Source: Diploscapter coronatus
Lineage: Eukaryota > Nematoda > Chromadorea > Rhabditida > Rhabditidae
Assembly (NCBI GenBank): GCA_964036155.1
Contig: OZ038423.1
Coordinates: forward strand, 10,245,249-10,309,248
Direction: 5' to 3'
DNA length: 64,000 nucleotides
Shown here: one piece after another, positions 49,425 to 61,505 of the stretch
Position numbering within the stretch: the stretch's first letter is position 1
Layout of the letters: the number at the start of each line of letters is the position of its first letter
The notes under the pieces: generated by a model
The model's database searches: none
Told to the model about the DNA's origin: nothing
The model's input: the letters and a program-made list of their open reading frames with translations, nothing else
Made by a program: the position numbers and the translations under genes

Positions 49425-50731
49425 ATGCTAGCCAATTTACCAGTCGAAATTATATTGTTGATCTGCCAATATCCCGAATTCAAAGACCTGGGACAATTGG
49501 CCTGGACTAACAAGCGAATGATGCAAATAATCAAGAAATATCTGCCGATAGCGCTCGAGATAGCGTTCGAAAGGAAAACTTTATTCTATCGTAAGAAATT
49601 ATGTTGAAAACTGAGTAAGAGACTGAAACGATTCGTAATAATTTAGTTTTTTATCCAAATAATGGTAAAGATGAAGGAAGAATAGGCTTGTTCAATTCAT
49701 TTACTTACTCAGTAGAAGAAATTGCAAAATTTCACAATTGTTATGAGCCATTTCGAGTAGCAACTACACAGAATAAAGTAAACTCCTATGTTCGCTATAT
49801 TGAATAATTTCTTAGATTTCAGATTTTTGGAATTAACAATTTTGAAAAGTCAGTTGAAATATATGACTTGAATACTCGACAAATTTCGAGAGGTCTGCTC
49901 AACAAATCCATGAATGATCGATTCAAAGAATATTATAGGTCCAGATCCTCCTGAGTGGCGTAATGGTGCATCTGTCGCCTATTTCAGAGACAAATTGTAT
50001 TATGTGGGTGGAGAAAATCCTAAAACACATCAAGATACGAATCGAGTTGATGTAAGAAGATCGAATGAAAGTCCACAAAATAATTTATTCAGGTTTTAAT
50101 AAATGAAAAATGGCAAACAGGACCCAAATTTCCTTTTCTAATTAATTTTGTTCAAGCAATAACATGCGATGGAATTTTATACGGTCACGTTATAGCATAT
50201 TCATTATTGTAATTATGGATATTCAGTTATTGATGGCCGTGGAAGTAAAAATATATATCGATTATCAGACGATGAACGAGAATGGATTGAAACTGGAGAG
50301 ATTCCAGAAAAACAAGATGATTTCGGAGTTGCATCTCTAAATGGAAAAATTTACATAATTGGAGGACAGAAATAGTAAAGTTTGTATGATAAATAATGTA
50401 TCATTATATATTTAGTGAGTATGAGGATAAGGTATTCAAATCCTGTCTGTGTTTCGACCCCTCAGCTCCAGTTGACAGTCGAATTTCTCAAATCGCTGAT
50501 ATGAATTATGAAAGATGTTTTCATTCACTAGTTGTCGCTAACGGAAAATTGTATGCAATCGGAGGGTGAGCCGAGATTTAGCATATCTTTATATGAAATA
50601 TTTACTAACTTAGATTTCAAAATACTGAGAAAAGAGATGATATTTTTTGCTGGGCGATAGACTTCTGTGATGCTATTGAAGAATACGATCCACAAATGAA
50701 TAAATGGCGTGAAGTCAAAAAATTAACATAA
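49425..50731 (+). CDS. F-box protein with kelch repeats
   Basis: Eight exons: 49425-49590, 49647-49777, 49823-49892, 49939-50051, 50093-50183, 50227-50374, 50416-50565 and 50614-50731. They total 987 nt, giving 328 residues. An F-box opens the protein (LANLPVEIILLICQYPEFKD, then LGQLAWTNKRMM). Kelch-type strands follow: FRDKLYYVGGE, LNGKIYIIGGQ and VVANGKLYAIGG, each with paired glycines, plus W motifs (EKWQTGP, EREWIETGEIP, NKWREVKKL). Such proteins usually act as substrate receptors of SCF ubiquitin ligases; the target is unknown. Codon use is AT-richer than in CIAO1 or car-1. That fits the fast-evolving F-box families of nematodes. TTTAG at 49407-49411 is a likely trans-splice acceptor 13 nt before the ATG. 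Two introns are under 47 nt. Confidence 0.82.
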
Positions 50732-51306
50732 AATAAAGCTTGATTATAATAATCTCAAATTTTATATAAAATTTTATTCAATAAAATCTGAAATAATAAT
50801 TTAATTTCAATGCACGTGATACAGACAACCCTCGAAGACATTCAAAAGTAACGAGGGAAAATTGCAACTTGAAATAAATATTCTTTAAAATATTTCATTT
50901 CAAAAATTCTATAACCAAATCCAATAGTTATTTTATAGTAATTTCAAAGTATTTTTTTTCAAAATATATAAAAGAAGTAGACAATCGATTTCTTGTGAAG
51001 TTATTGAACGTATTCAAAACCTAATATTGTTCGCCGGCAGCGTCAATGTAGCGTATTTCTGGCTTATAGAAAAAAGACCGGTTTTTTCTTCTTCTCTTGC
51101 TTCCTCATACTATTTCTTAGAAAAAGCAGTGATTTTTTCTAGGAGCAATTTTCTGCTGTTTTCCGTTCATTTTTTTTCGATTTTGCCTCCATTCCCTTTC
51201 TTCGAGAGTAAACGTAGGACATTTCGAAAGCATGAGGTTTATAAGGTTGCGTTTTTGAATTTTTAGGGTTTTCGGATTTTGTGGGTAATTTCTCGATATT
51301 TCAGCG

Positions 51307-53405
51307 ATGAAAGTCGAAGAGCTTAGTCGCCTGCGACCTGGTTCCGGAAGGCGGATTTGGTGCGTCGCGTGGCACTTTTCGGGGGACGTTTTGGCGAGCA
51401 GTGGCGAGGACAAAACGATACGCATCTGGAAAAGGACGCCGAGTAAGAGGTTTTTAAGTTTTCTAAAAAATAATCAAATCATTAAAAATGCAAGTTTAAA
51501 TTTATATTTTTGGAAAAAAAAGAAAAATTTGCAGACCCACCCCATTTCGAGTGTCGCTCGACGATCGACGACAGCCACACGCGCGCGATTCGCTGCGTCG
51601 CGTTCTCGCATTCGGGAAGTCTGCTCGCATCAGCCTCCTTCGATGGAGCTACCGTCGTCTATGCGCTCGAAGAGTGAGGCGATTTTTCTAAGAGTTTAAA
51701 AATTATGCACCCTTTTACGAAAGATTGGTCTCTATTTTTCAAAATTATATTCTTATAAAAAATTTCTGAACAATTCACTTTTCCGACTTTAAAGACATCG
51801 TCAAAACGTTCTAAATAAGAAAGAGAGCTTGCCATTTTACAGATTAAATTTTCAGTGGCGACTACACCGAGTCGAACAAACTGGAGGGCCACGAAAGCGA
51901 GGTGAAATGGATCGCATTTTCTCCGTCTGATGAGTTTCTCGCCACGTGCGGCCGCGACAAAAGCGTATGGTTTTGGCAGGGTAGGCGTTTTTAACCATTT
52001 CCCAACAAATGTTTCATAAATCGCTCGAGTGAACTCACGAAACAGGATTGATATCAATTTGAAAGTTTCACGATAGTCAGAATTAGAAAGGCAACAGTTG
52101 AAGTTTGTAAAAACGTTTTTTTGCAGTATTTATTCCGAAGGATTTAAAAATTTGATTGCAGTGAATCACGAAGACGACGATTTCGAAGTTGTTTCGGTGA
52201 TCTCACGCCACACACAAGACGTGAAGTTCGTTGGGTGGTCGCCCGTCGAGGATGTATATATATATATATTTTTTTTTTTTTTAAATTTGATTAAAAAAAA
52301 TACTAAAAATGATACTTTATTAAAAAGTAATAATTAAAATTTCAGTTGGCTGTCTCGTGCAGTTATGACGGCTCGCTAAATTTCTACCAATTCGACGGCG
52401 ACGAGTGGAAAACGACTCAAACCATCAAGGAGGTCAGAATTTCAAAAATGCAATAATTCAACTTTAAAAATTTAGGCGCACACGGGCACTGTTTGGTCGG
52501 CAGCATTCGACTCGTCAGGCAAATCACTCGTTTCTGTGGGAGAGGACAGACATATGAAGGTGCGAAGAAATTAGTTTTTGAAAATAATCTTAATTCAGAT
52601 CTAAACCTGCAAATTTATATTGAAATTAGTCAAAACTACTAAAGATAAAAATTCTAGAGCTACAAAAAATGCAAAAAAAATAGTCCATTTCAGCTTTGGA
52701 CCCGTCAATCCGAAAATCCAACATCGAGCGAGCAGTGGATTCGAATGGCCTCGTACGCGGTGGACGACACTCGCTGGCCGCTCTACACGGTTGGCTGGAA
52801 CAACTTGAACGGGCTCATCGCGGTGGGAGGCGGCGATGCATGCATACGGTAGTCTAGTTTTCAAATTTGAATCTGACAAGGAGCGTGCGCAGTGTGTACA
52901 ATGGATCTTGCTTAGTCCGAGTAGATTGATAACAAATAGCATATTGAAAAGTACCCACAATACTTCCCGTTTCAGGAATTGACTTTCCTACCAATTTTGA
53001 GCAAGACCCGTTGTAAACACACTGCCCACGTTCTTTGTTAATTCAAAATCTGAAAATATTTCTTCGATCTTTTTTGCCACTCAAAATCCTTAACTTGAAT
53101 GGGGATCTCGAGTTTCTTTAAGTTCCATTTTTGCCAGAGGTATCTGGAAAAGTATTGCTCCGCAGAATACGATTGATATCAGCTTCCGTTTTCTGTAAAT
53201 ATAAGAAATCTTGAGCATCTTTACAAGTTGCAGGATTTTCGACGTGGCGAAAGTGGACGGCTGTGAGACGCTGCGTCTGCTCCAAAAGCTCGACGACGTG
53301 CACTCAGACGAGGTGAACGCGGTCGCGTGGAATCCGACGCAGACGAATCTGCTCGCCTCTGCCTCCGATGACGGCACAATCCGACTCACGACCATCGACA
53401 TCTGA
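51307..53405 (+). CDS. CIAO1: CIAO1, WD40 subunit of the cytosolic iron-sulfur assembly targeting complex
   Basis: With MMS19 and CIAO2, CIAO1 (yeast Cia1) hands 4Fe-4S clusters to cytosolic and nuclear apo-proteins. Eight exons: 51307-51442, 51535-51673, 51856-51980, 52162-52253, 52346-52432, 52476-52559, 52694-52848 and 53234-53405. They total 990 nt, giving 329 residues, against about 339 in human. Seven WD repeats are visible: IWCVAWHFSGDVLASSGED, IRCVAFSHSGSLLASASFDG, VKWIAFSPSDEFLATCGRDK, RHTQDVKFVGW, AHTGTVWSAAFDSSGKS, LYTVGWNNLNGLIAVGGGD and VNAVAWNPTQTNLLASASDD. The CIAO1-specific stretches SVWFWQ, SRHTQDVKF and DDVHSDEVNAVAWNP are present. TTTCAG ends 2 nt before the ATG, a clear trans-splice acceptor. 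The gene is convergent with car-1. Confidence 0.93.
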
Positions 53406-54384
53406 TGAAGAGTTCAATAATCCCCGACCCATCCCTCCTACAGTAGCCCAAAATTTACGGCAATCTGAAAATGTCTGAATTATTTTTCTATAGAAATCCA
53501 AATATCGATTTTTTCTGCGTCAGAAACCAGTTAATCCTACAACAGACGAAATTTAAGAATTAACAGTAGTTTAGAGTTGCAGTAATCCAAAATTTGTTTT
53601 TTAACTTTATAATTTTTCTCGAGTACTTCTCGAATCTTTTATCCCGAGAATTTCGAATATTTGCTTTTCAAATTTGATCAAGTTCTAGGACATTTTATTT
53701 CTGCAGTGCTCTGAAACTTCGAGAAATTACGGAATATCAAATTTCTTTGTGATCGATCAAAGTCAAATTGCTACAATTTTAGAAGACTAGGATCTTTTAT
53801 TTTCTAAAAAAAATTTCAAATAAAAGTCCTAGTCTCCGATTTTTTTTTTTTTAGATTTCAACTTTTCCCAAAACGGGTTCATTTTTTCAGTGCCTTTAGA
53901 GAACTTTACATTCCTAATAAATTTATCTTAAAATTTTGGAATTTCAAGAGTACGAGATTTATTTCTCATAAAAAAAACGCAATTACTTGCTCACAATTCA
54001 AATTTCAACAAAGTAAATCATCATCATAAACTCAAAAAATGACTAAAAAGATAAAAACAATGAATTTCCACTAGGAAAACACGCTTTATTGGGATAGGAT
54101 TACCCGTATTTTCAATACAAAAGAAAAATTAACAAACTAAAAAATCTTTAAAGAACAGACATTTTGATATGGTGTTTTGGGGGAAAAGAGGATTCCCAAA
54201 AAATAGAAGTCCCTCTTTAACAGATAGAATTTTAACTAAAAAATAGAGGTCTCTGAATTAAGAGAATAAAATCCCTCCTAAAAAGGAATAATCTTAATTT
54301 TAACTAAAAGATAAAGAAGCCCCCTTCCAAAAAGAAATAGAAGTCCCCGCTTGAAATAATAGAAATGCCTCCGGATGTTCTGAA
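53406..54384. other. 3'-to-3' intergenic region between CIAO1 and car-1
   Basis: The two converging genes are separated by about 980 bp of AT-rich sequence with no supported ORF. It must contain both 3' UTRs. Confidence 0.5.
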
Positions 54385-57026
54385 CTAGAGCCAGAGATCG
54401 TCGTCGTTGGCGTTTCTGTTGGCGCGGTGGTGGTAGGGACGCATTAGCTGCATCGGCATCTGATTGCGGACCTGATTGACACCGCGACGGAAACTCCCGT
54501 AGCCACCGGCCATGCTCGCGTTTATCTTCCTGTTGTTCATGGCGTTCACCATCTGCCTGATCGTCTCCAGGCCGAACGTCTCCTGTAAATCGATCAAGTA
54601 GAATTTTCAAGTTACAGTAGTTCTCATGTTTCATACAGTAACTCGACCATTTCACGATATTATCCTGTAATGCAATGCTCCATTTTTTTTAAAGAAAATC
54701 TCTCATAAATTTACTTGAAGAAAATGTAATTTTCCTCGAAAATTCGCCTTTTTAAGTTTAGCCATTTTTACTTTTTGCTGACCTGATTGGTGAGTCGGGC
54801 TTTTTTCCAGTCGATCTTGACGGGATTGCCGGAGGCCTTCTCGATCGCCTCGCACGAGATCCTGTCGAAGAATCCCGTCTTCTTGTTGTAGAACTCCTCC
54901 TGAAAATCAATCAAACCTATAATTAAGTCAGTCCTAATAAGGCAAGTTTTTCAATTGTCAGTCTCCGATTTGGCTAAATTTGATCTTAGAAGTTGTCTCA
55001 TTGAAGGTTTTGATGTCATGCCGTTTCCGAATAGCCCTTGATTAGAATTGTACCTGGGACACGGAATCGCCCGCACCGCCGTTCATCGCATTCGCATCCG
55101 GGCCGTCGCCCTGGGCAGCCTGGAAGATTAAAATTTCCTTTCTTCATCAGAAAATTTTATGTCACCCCTTTTTTCTGAAAGCCAAATTATCGACTTTCTA
55201 GCCTCGTTCGTTCTATTACCGAGAAAATTGAGATTCTAAAATTTTTCTATCGCCCTCCACAAACCTTGGTTCCCTCGATCTTGACGATCTCCTCGTTGAA
55301 CTGCTGGTTGGCCTTCTCGAAGTCAAAGTCCGAGTCGAATCTGAAAACAGCTAATTGTAAACTTTATTTGCAAAAAGATGAGGGTCGAGGTTCGATAGGC
55401 TAGGCCAAATCGAATCTAGAAATCCTCGGCTAATAGTTCCCTTCGTTCTGAGAGCAACACCAGAAGGATGTGTGAGGAGATTTGTACAACAAAGAGAGCG
55501 ATTTGTGGCAAGAAAGACTAGGGGAATTCACTAAAATTTCTATACAAATCACCCTATCCCTATTCCTGGACAGTTAGTTTTCACGAATGTAAGGATTTTA
55601 TAGGAAGACGAACTTGATGTTGTCGGCGGCACGCGGATTGGGGCGGAACATGCCGGTGGACTGCTGCTGGGAGGACGCGATGTCGAACGTATCGAAGAAC
55701 GAGGGACGCGCCCTCGACAGACCCCCGAACGAAGCAGAGCCGTGGCGCTGCGCGAATGAGGCAGCCTCAAAATTATTTGCTTTTCTGGAGTTACTTCAAC
55801 TTCAATCCACTTCATTGGTAAATTTCAAAATTTGATCCACTTCAAATGAATTTCAAGGGTTTCGTCTTCGACTTCGAATTTCATATTTGCGTACCAGAGG
55901 CGACATATTTCCACGGACGCTGCCGAACGGGCCACCGCCGTAGCGTGCAGCCGGACTGCGGGGCGGCGCTCCCAGGTCTGGAATCCAATTTTTTCGAGTG
56001 AATGTCGGTAAATACCAAAGCCGCTATAAACGGGGTTCGAGGCGTTTTTCCCCCTATATTCAACCTTTCTTTTTCGAAAAAATTATATTTCCTTTCAGAA
56101 TTTACAACTTTCCTCACCTCGAAAATGTTTTCCTTTTAAAAATTCTCGTTTAATGGTTTTTTGATCTAAATGTTGATTGCCCCCTACTCATAGGTCCCAG
56201 CCTGAATCCTCCGTTGCCGCGATTTTTTCCGCCGAGGAGAGGCGATCCGACAGCCGTGTGGAAGGCGCCGAAGGGCACGGACTGATTGAGCTGCGTGGAC
56301 GGGTGACCAAGTAGCGAGGGCGTGGCCTGCGAAGGCAGAGTGCTGCGGCCCGACACCGACACAATCGCAGGGTCCGGCGGCAGGCCCGTCGACAAGTGCG
56401 CTGCCGCCTGCAATTTTTTCTTTTTATTCGACTTTTTCCTAATTTCTAACCTTTCATTTTTATTTCAAATAAATTGGCAAGTTTTTCTTGTTTAATTTTC
56501 AGCGAGTCTCGTGATAATTTTCATGAGAAAAATTTGAAATAATTTTGTGCTTCGAATGATCGAATATTTCATTCGTGATTTTCTAAATTTACTCTCTTCA
56601 TACCTTGGGAGTCTCATTGACGATGATGTCCTTGATATCAGATGCCTTGAAGATGATGTACTCGAAGACGTCGTCGCGCGCTGGCACCGGGTTCGCCGTC
56701 GGACGGTCCTCTGTGCCATAGCTGCGCACTGCAAAGCGAACACTTAGTTTAATTTATTTTTTAATTTCAAGTCATTTTCTTTTTATCTTGTTTTCCCAAT
56801 AAAATTTGTATCCCTTTTCATCAAACTGTTAATCCCCCAAAAGTGGTCTTTCCCAAAATCATTTGATCTCCTTCCCCAATTCTCTTGCCTTACCCTTAGC
56901 CAGCGAGATGGTGGAGTCGCGCGTGTCGACGGTGTAGAGGATGCCCTCGTACCTGACATCCAACTTCGAAATGAGGCTGATGCGCGAGCCGATGTAAGGC
57001 GTTTGCGACTGACTGCCTCCGGACAT
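54385..57026 (-). CDS. car-1: CAR-1 / LSM14 (Scd6, RAP55) RNP-granule protein
   Basis: LSM14-family proteins bind translationally repressed mRNA and sit in P bodies and germ granules; C. elegans CAR-1 is needed for cytokinesis. Exons: 57026-56894, 56728-56604, 56407-56188, 55977-55895, 55765-55614, 55340-55265, 55119-55054, 54899-54783 and 54582-54385. They total 1170 nt, giving 389 residues. The N-terminal LSm domain (1-86) begins [20 protein letters not shown] and includes [10 protein letters not shown] and [17 protein letters not shown]-rich linker follows. Then come the FDF motif ([12 protein letters not shown], about 240-252), the FFD box ([13 protein letters not shown], from 288) and the TFG box ([13 protein letters not shown], about 323-335). 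The tail has few RGG motifs. TTTCCAG at 57072-57078 lies about 46 nt 5' of the ATG. The acceptor of the fifth exon may be 18 nt later. Confidence 0.93.
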
Positions 57027-57811
57027 GTTTGCAAAACAGGGAGATCCAAAGAAGCACAAATTCAAGCTCTGGAAAAGAAAAAAGATTTTTGGATATTTCT
57101 GAAAATATCTGCAAAAACGATCGAGAAGCAAGAAAAAACGAAAAATAAAGACCAGGAATTTCAAAAATGAAAATTTTTGGGACCAAATTGAAAATTTTCA
57201 TGCCTTGGGGAAATCTATGGAGTTTGAAGATTGGGAAAGAAAGTAGGAGATTTGGTATAGCAGGAGTTTGAAAATATAAAAATTGCGAAATTTCAAAGGA
57301 AAATCCCAAAAGTTAATAATCGGAGAAAATTACAATCACTGCATTATGCGGCTAACATTACGATTTTGGTGAGGGAAAATTCGCTGACCAGTGACTGTAG
57401 TGATGCGAAGTGAGAGAGAGACACGCTTTCCAAAGAGAGTTTGACGAACAGTTTGGCAATGGAGCATGTTTTCTGATGCGAAGGCGAGATAGTATTGGGA
57501 AGAGAAGAAGTTTCCTCACTCTTTCGCACTCGGTACTGTACTTTTGGATATCAACCGTATGATGCAGTGCCACCTCTAACTATAGCGTACGTCATCTCGT
57601 AATTTCAAAATTGCCCGGATAAAGCATCGAGAAAGTGCATTTTTTTCTTCGATTCGATTTTCTAACAAAAAACTTGAATTTTTCAGGAAAAACGATGATT
57701 GAGTAATACTTTATTGAACTTTCTAAATCTTTTACAACAAAAACGAATATTCTGGGTAAAATAAAGTAAATAGGATAAAATCTCGAGATTCTAGGGAATT
57801 TTTCAATTTGT
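57027..57811. other. Intergenic region between ferritin 3' end and car-1 5' end
   Basis: About 785 bp. It holds the car-1 leader and promoter and the ferritin 3' UTR. The L/S-rich minus-strand ORFs at 57344-57573 lack family similarity. Confidence 0.45.
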
Positions 57812-59071
57812 TCAGTGGAAATGTTCTCTGTCGAAGACGTATTCGCCCATGCCCGAGCCGAGTCTCTCCAGATTGGTCACCATCTTGCCGATCTCGTTGA
57901 TCGACTCCACCTGAAAATATTGAACTTTTTTTTTTTCTGTATATAGCCTTTTTATTTTTTTCTTTTCAAATTTACTTGTTTCAAGTCAAGAAACTTTTCT
58001 AATGCTAATCTAAATCTAAACAATTAGTATTTTTGCCAAGTTTATGTCTCTGTCCAAGCTTAGATCTCTATGATAGGTTTATCTGGCCCCATATGTTATA
58101 CATGTTTGGAAAGGCAATTTGATGGAGGTGTGCAACATTCAAAAAATAGATCGATTTTGCCTTGATTATGCTGTGAGGGTCAGCTTTTTTCAAATACTAG
58201 AATTTTACTATAAAAATAATGATAGAGCTAAAGTATTCCTCGAATTATCCCACTTTATTGATTTTCTTTTTTTTTTTTAGAAAACCAACCTGTTCCTCCA
58301 AGAACTTTCCCTCGAGGTAATCCGTTAGGTTCATGTCATTGTGCGAGTCGGCCAACTTGTGCAACTTCATCAGCGACTCGTGGTTGAATTTTTCGAGGGC
58401 AAGGGCGGCCTTGAACATTTTTTTTTTTAAATTTTATCTAGTTCAAAAATGTTGATCTTTTTGCAATTTTTAGCTATTAAATGATATTTTCATTTTTATC
58501 CGAGAAACTGATTTTTTTTCGATTTTCACCAAAATCCCTTACCTTGAAAGCTTCAAGCGTGCTGGTCCAGTCGTTCTTATCGGGATTCTGAACCGGCTGC
58601 AGAACCACTCGGCCACCGCGCAAGTTCTGGTACTTCACGAGCTTCTGAGCATGCTCACGCTCTTCGTCAGATTGCTTCTTGCACCAACTGAAAATTTCGG
58701 GAATTTTGTTTAAATATGGTAATTTTTAATTATGTTAATTTCAGCCTCACTTTGCAACATTAGAAAGAGCGACGTCGTCTCTGTCGAAATGAGCCCACAT
58801 GGCTGTGTAGAAGTACGAGGCATACAGTTCGATGTTGATCTGCAAGTTGAAGATTAAGGTAATTGTAAAAATTATTTTTAACTGGTGTTTCCTGCGAAAT
58901 TTTATTTGAAATAAAAGGGAGATTTTTATTTCATGAAACCTCATTTTAGATAATAAAACGAATATTTTAGGGATAATTATACAATTTAAAAGTTTTCAAA
59001 TCCCAAACCTGCTTGTTAACAGCGGCCTCAACATCGGTGTGGTAGTTCTGACGGATCTGGGAGTGCGCCAT
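57812..59071 (-). CDS. ftn-2: Ferritin, H-type (ferroxidase-active)
   Basis: Ferritin oxidises Fe(II) and stores iron in a 24-subunit cytosolic shell. Five exons: 59071-59009, 58839-58751, 58687-58543, 58409-58290 and 57910-57812. They total 516 nt, giving 171 residues, near-identical in length to C. elegans FTN-1/FTN-2 (about 170). The ferroxidase ligands are all present: E25, Y32, E60, H63, E105 and Q139, each offset by two from human H numbering. Other hallmarks are [35 protein letters not shown] and [11 protein letters not shown]. No signal peptide is seen. TTCAG at 59090-59094 is a trans-splice acceptor giving an 18-nt leader, too short for an iron-responsive element. Control is therefore probably transcriptional, as in C. 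elegans, and the array at 59960-60922 fits this. The choice of ftn-2 over ftn-1 rests on remembered linkage and is weak. Confidence 0.92.
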
Positions 59072-59959
59072 TTTTGAGGGAAGGCTAGTCTGAATTTTTA
59101 AGATTGATGGAAGAAAGATTTTAAAAATATGCGATTGCTACAATTGATTAGAATGCTATTTTGAGATTAAAATTAAAGAAAAGGGGAAGTTTGTGACTTT
59201 TAAAGGTGGCTAAAATTGATTAGAGAAGTATTCATAGCGAAGACATGTGATGAATTTTCGAGTGAAAGTGGTTATCTAATCGAGAATTGAGAAAGTGAGA
59301 GATGACCCAATATATTATCTCAACACCATCAATTCATATTAGCCTATAACCAATTCTATCACTTGTTGATATTGAGAAAGAACGTGCCGCTTTTGAAGAA
59401 ACAATATCTTTCACACTTCAAAAAGGGATCATTGATCTGTGTTTTGAAAAGAATGGAAAAGTCGCAGGTTATGGAAAATTTTTAAAACTTTATTTTTAAC
59501 TTTGAAAGACGTAAGAATTAAATTTTTGGAGGATTTAAAAACCAAATTTGTGAAGAATTGATTTTGTACTATTCGAAAAACGCGAAAAATAATGCAATCG
59601 AAAAATTTGCGTGATCAGCCCAAAAATTTAGAATGGTTTTGGGGTAGAGGGAGCTAATTTTCTAATTTTCGACTGACTGCGACCTTATTTGTATGCTTTT
59701 CCCAGATAAGCAAACGATCAGACAAAATCTCTAACCCATGCCAAAAGATAGCACCAAAATACTGTCTGATATAATCTTGACCTTTAATTTTTCAAGGGTC
59801 TAAGAGCAAAATTTTGATGATAAGCACATAAGAGCTGATAAAATATGGTAGAGATCTAAAACGTTGAAAAAAAAATTAGGCAGGTTTAAGGTTTAAGGGC
59901 CTACCGAAAAAATAGTGACCGAAAATATTTGGGAAAAATTCGAAGGAAAATGTTTGAGG

Positions 59960-60922
59960 ACGTGATAATGAAAGGGTAGTGCTACGTGCTTAGAAAGACT
60001 GATAAAGGGGAGGAAAATTGCTCGTATGGACATATTAATTTCTATATTATGCCAGTCGGCTCTGGTTTGGTATGTTTTAGCAAGAGGTTAGAGATTTTCT
60101 GAATTCTATATTTTACTGCTCAAAGTCAGAGAAATCGGGACGTGATTGAAAAGAATAGGGTGTACGTGTATTGAGCAGTAGCAAAATCAGACCGAAATTG
60201 GGGCGAATATAAAAGTTGGCAAAGTAAAATTTATTTAAAAATTGCTTTGAATTTTATTTCATTTTTAAAATATAAATCAAGTTTAGAAATATGAAAGATC
60301 TATGAAGTTAAAGCCTTGATTTTCTCAATTACATAAAGTACACTTCATCATTTAAAAACCTATTTCCAGCAAATAATATTCTTCGGAACTATTGTATGAT
60401 CTTTCAACTTTTGTGCATTTAATGAAAAGTTTTCTATAAATGTAATTGCTAAAGATGTCTTTATTTTTTATAATTACTTGAAAATACCATCATCTTTCGA
60501 TAAAATCTATCTTCCATTACCGTACTCTCTATTTTTAGTTCCAAAATTTCTGTCCTTGAAAATCGGCAAATTTCATGTTTGTCTCTATAAACTATAAGTC
60601 TGACGTTAATGCTCACATTTTCGATAAAGATGCAAAATTGAAAGGCAGGCGATCAGCCTAATTTCCCCTTTAAAATTAGAATTGACTGCAAAAATCGGGA
60701 CGTGATAATGCCTAACTAAGGCTACGTGCTTGCCTCTTCTTGATAAAGAGCTTGCAAAATTGCCCATGAACGACAATCAAATTTAATTGTATCCTAGCCG
60801 GTTTTGACTTCTATGTTTTAGCATAGGACTAGAGATTTTTAGAATTAGAAAAAAATTGGCTTACAATAGTGGCGCGACGTGCTTGAGGCAAACAGGACCT
60901 ACGTGCGTTGGAAAACTGATAA
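59960..60922. promoter_or_regulatory. Four-module HRE/GATA array upstream of ferritin (iron-dependent-enhancer-like)
   Basis: Four modules each contain two ACGTG cores exactly 24 bp apart: 59960/59984, 60140/60164, 60700/60724 and 60877/60901. The second core is always TACGTG. In three modules a TGATAA GATA site follows the second core by 16-17 bp (60000, 60741, 60917); in the second module it is degenerate. In modules 1 and 3 the first core overlaps a GATA site (ACGTGATAA). Modules come in two pairs, each pair spaced about 180 bp and the pairs 740 bp apart, with similar spacer sequence (TATGTTTTAGCA and TAGAGATTTT). The array lies 0.9-1.85 kb 5' of the ferritin start. C. elegans ftn genes are controlled by an intestinal iron-dependent enhancer that combines HIF-1 and GATA (ELT-2) sites, so the same role is inferred here. 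Confidence 0.75.
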
Positions 60923-61176
60923 AATCGTACCAAATAAGGCGAAAAAGTTAATTTGATGATTTGAGGCTTTCGAAATTTTTACTGGGAACAAACATCGGTG
61001 ATCGAGATTTTTGTAGGTTCGAAAAATTCATTCGTTTGAAAACTACTCAAAATTAGCACAATTCCTAAAAATCTTAAAAAAAAAAGACAATTTCAAGAGG
61101 AAAGACGAGAAAAAATCTAATACCTTGCATTTTTTATTTTCATATTCATCCCGTATTTCAATTGCTTTATACTCTA

Positions 61177-61505
61177 CTCATTCGATTCATATTCCAGATG
61201 ATTGGATGCCAAATTTTGCATCTCCATACAAATGTGGGTAACCTCATATTTTTCCTGAAAATTAACGAAAACTTTCTAATTGCTTTCAAAAATTAGATTC
61301 AAATGTTTTCTTGCAATTTTTCCCATTCTTTTATAAATTTAAAAATTAATCCGCAATTTCAGATTATTCAACTCGAATTCCGGATGAATGACTGCCGAAT
61401 TTGGGCATCGCTCGTAAAGATGCGCGCGAGAAGAGTGGCGGTCGGCCAGTTTTTGCAATGATGAATTGGAATTGGACAAGTCGGATGCAACGTTTTTGGA
61501 TATTC
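61177..61505 (-). other. Two diverged copies of a ~60-bp segment; possible exon remnants
   Basis: Segments at about 61177-61236 and 61363-61423 are roughly two-thirds identical. On the minus strand the translations align (HICMEMQNLASNHLEYESNE against HLYERCPNSAVIHPEFELNN), and the longer copy sits in an open stretch beginning ISKNVASDLSNSNSSLQKLA. A TAG stop follows the first. No proper donor joins the two in that frame, and plus-strand splice acceptors also precede both. It may be a decayed duplicate of a small gene or an internal repeat of an unrecognised one. Confidence 0.25.
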
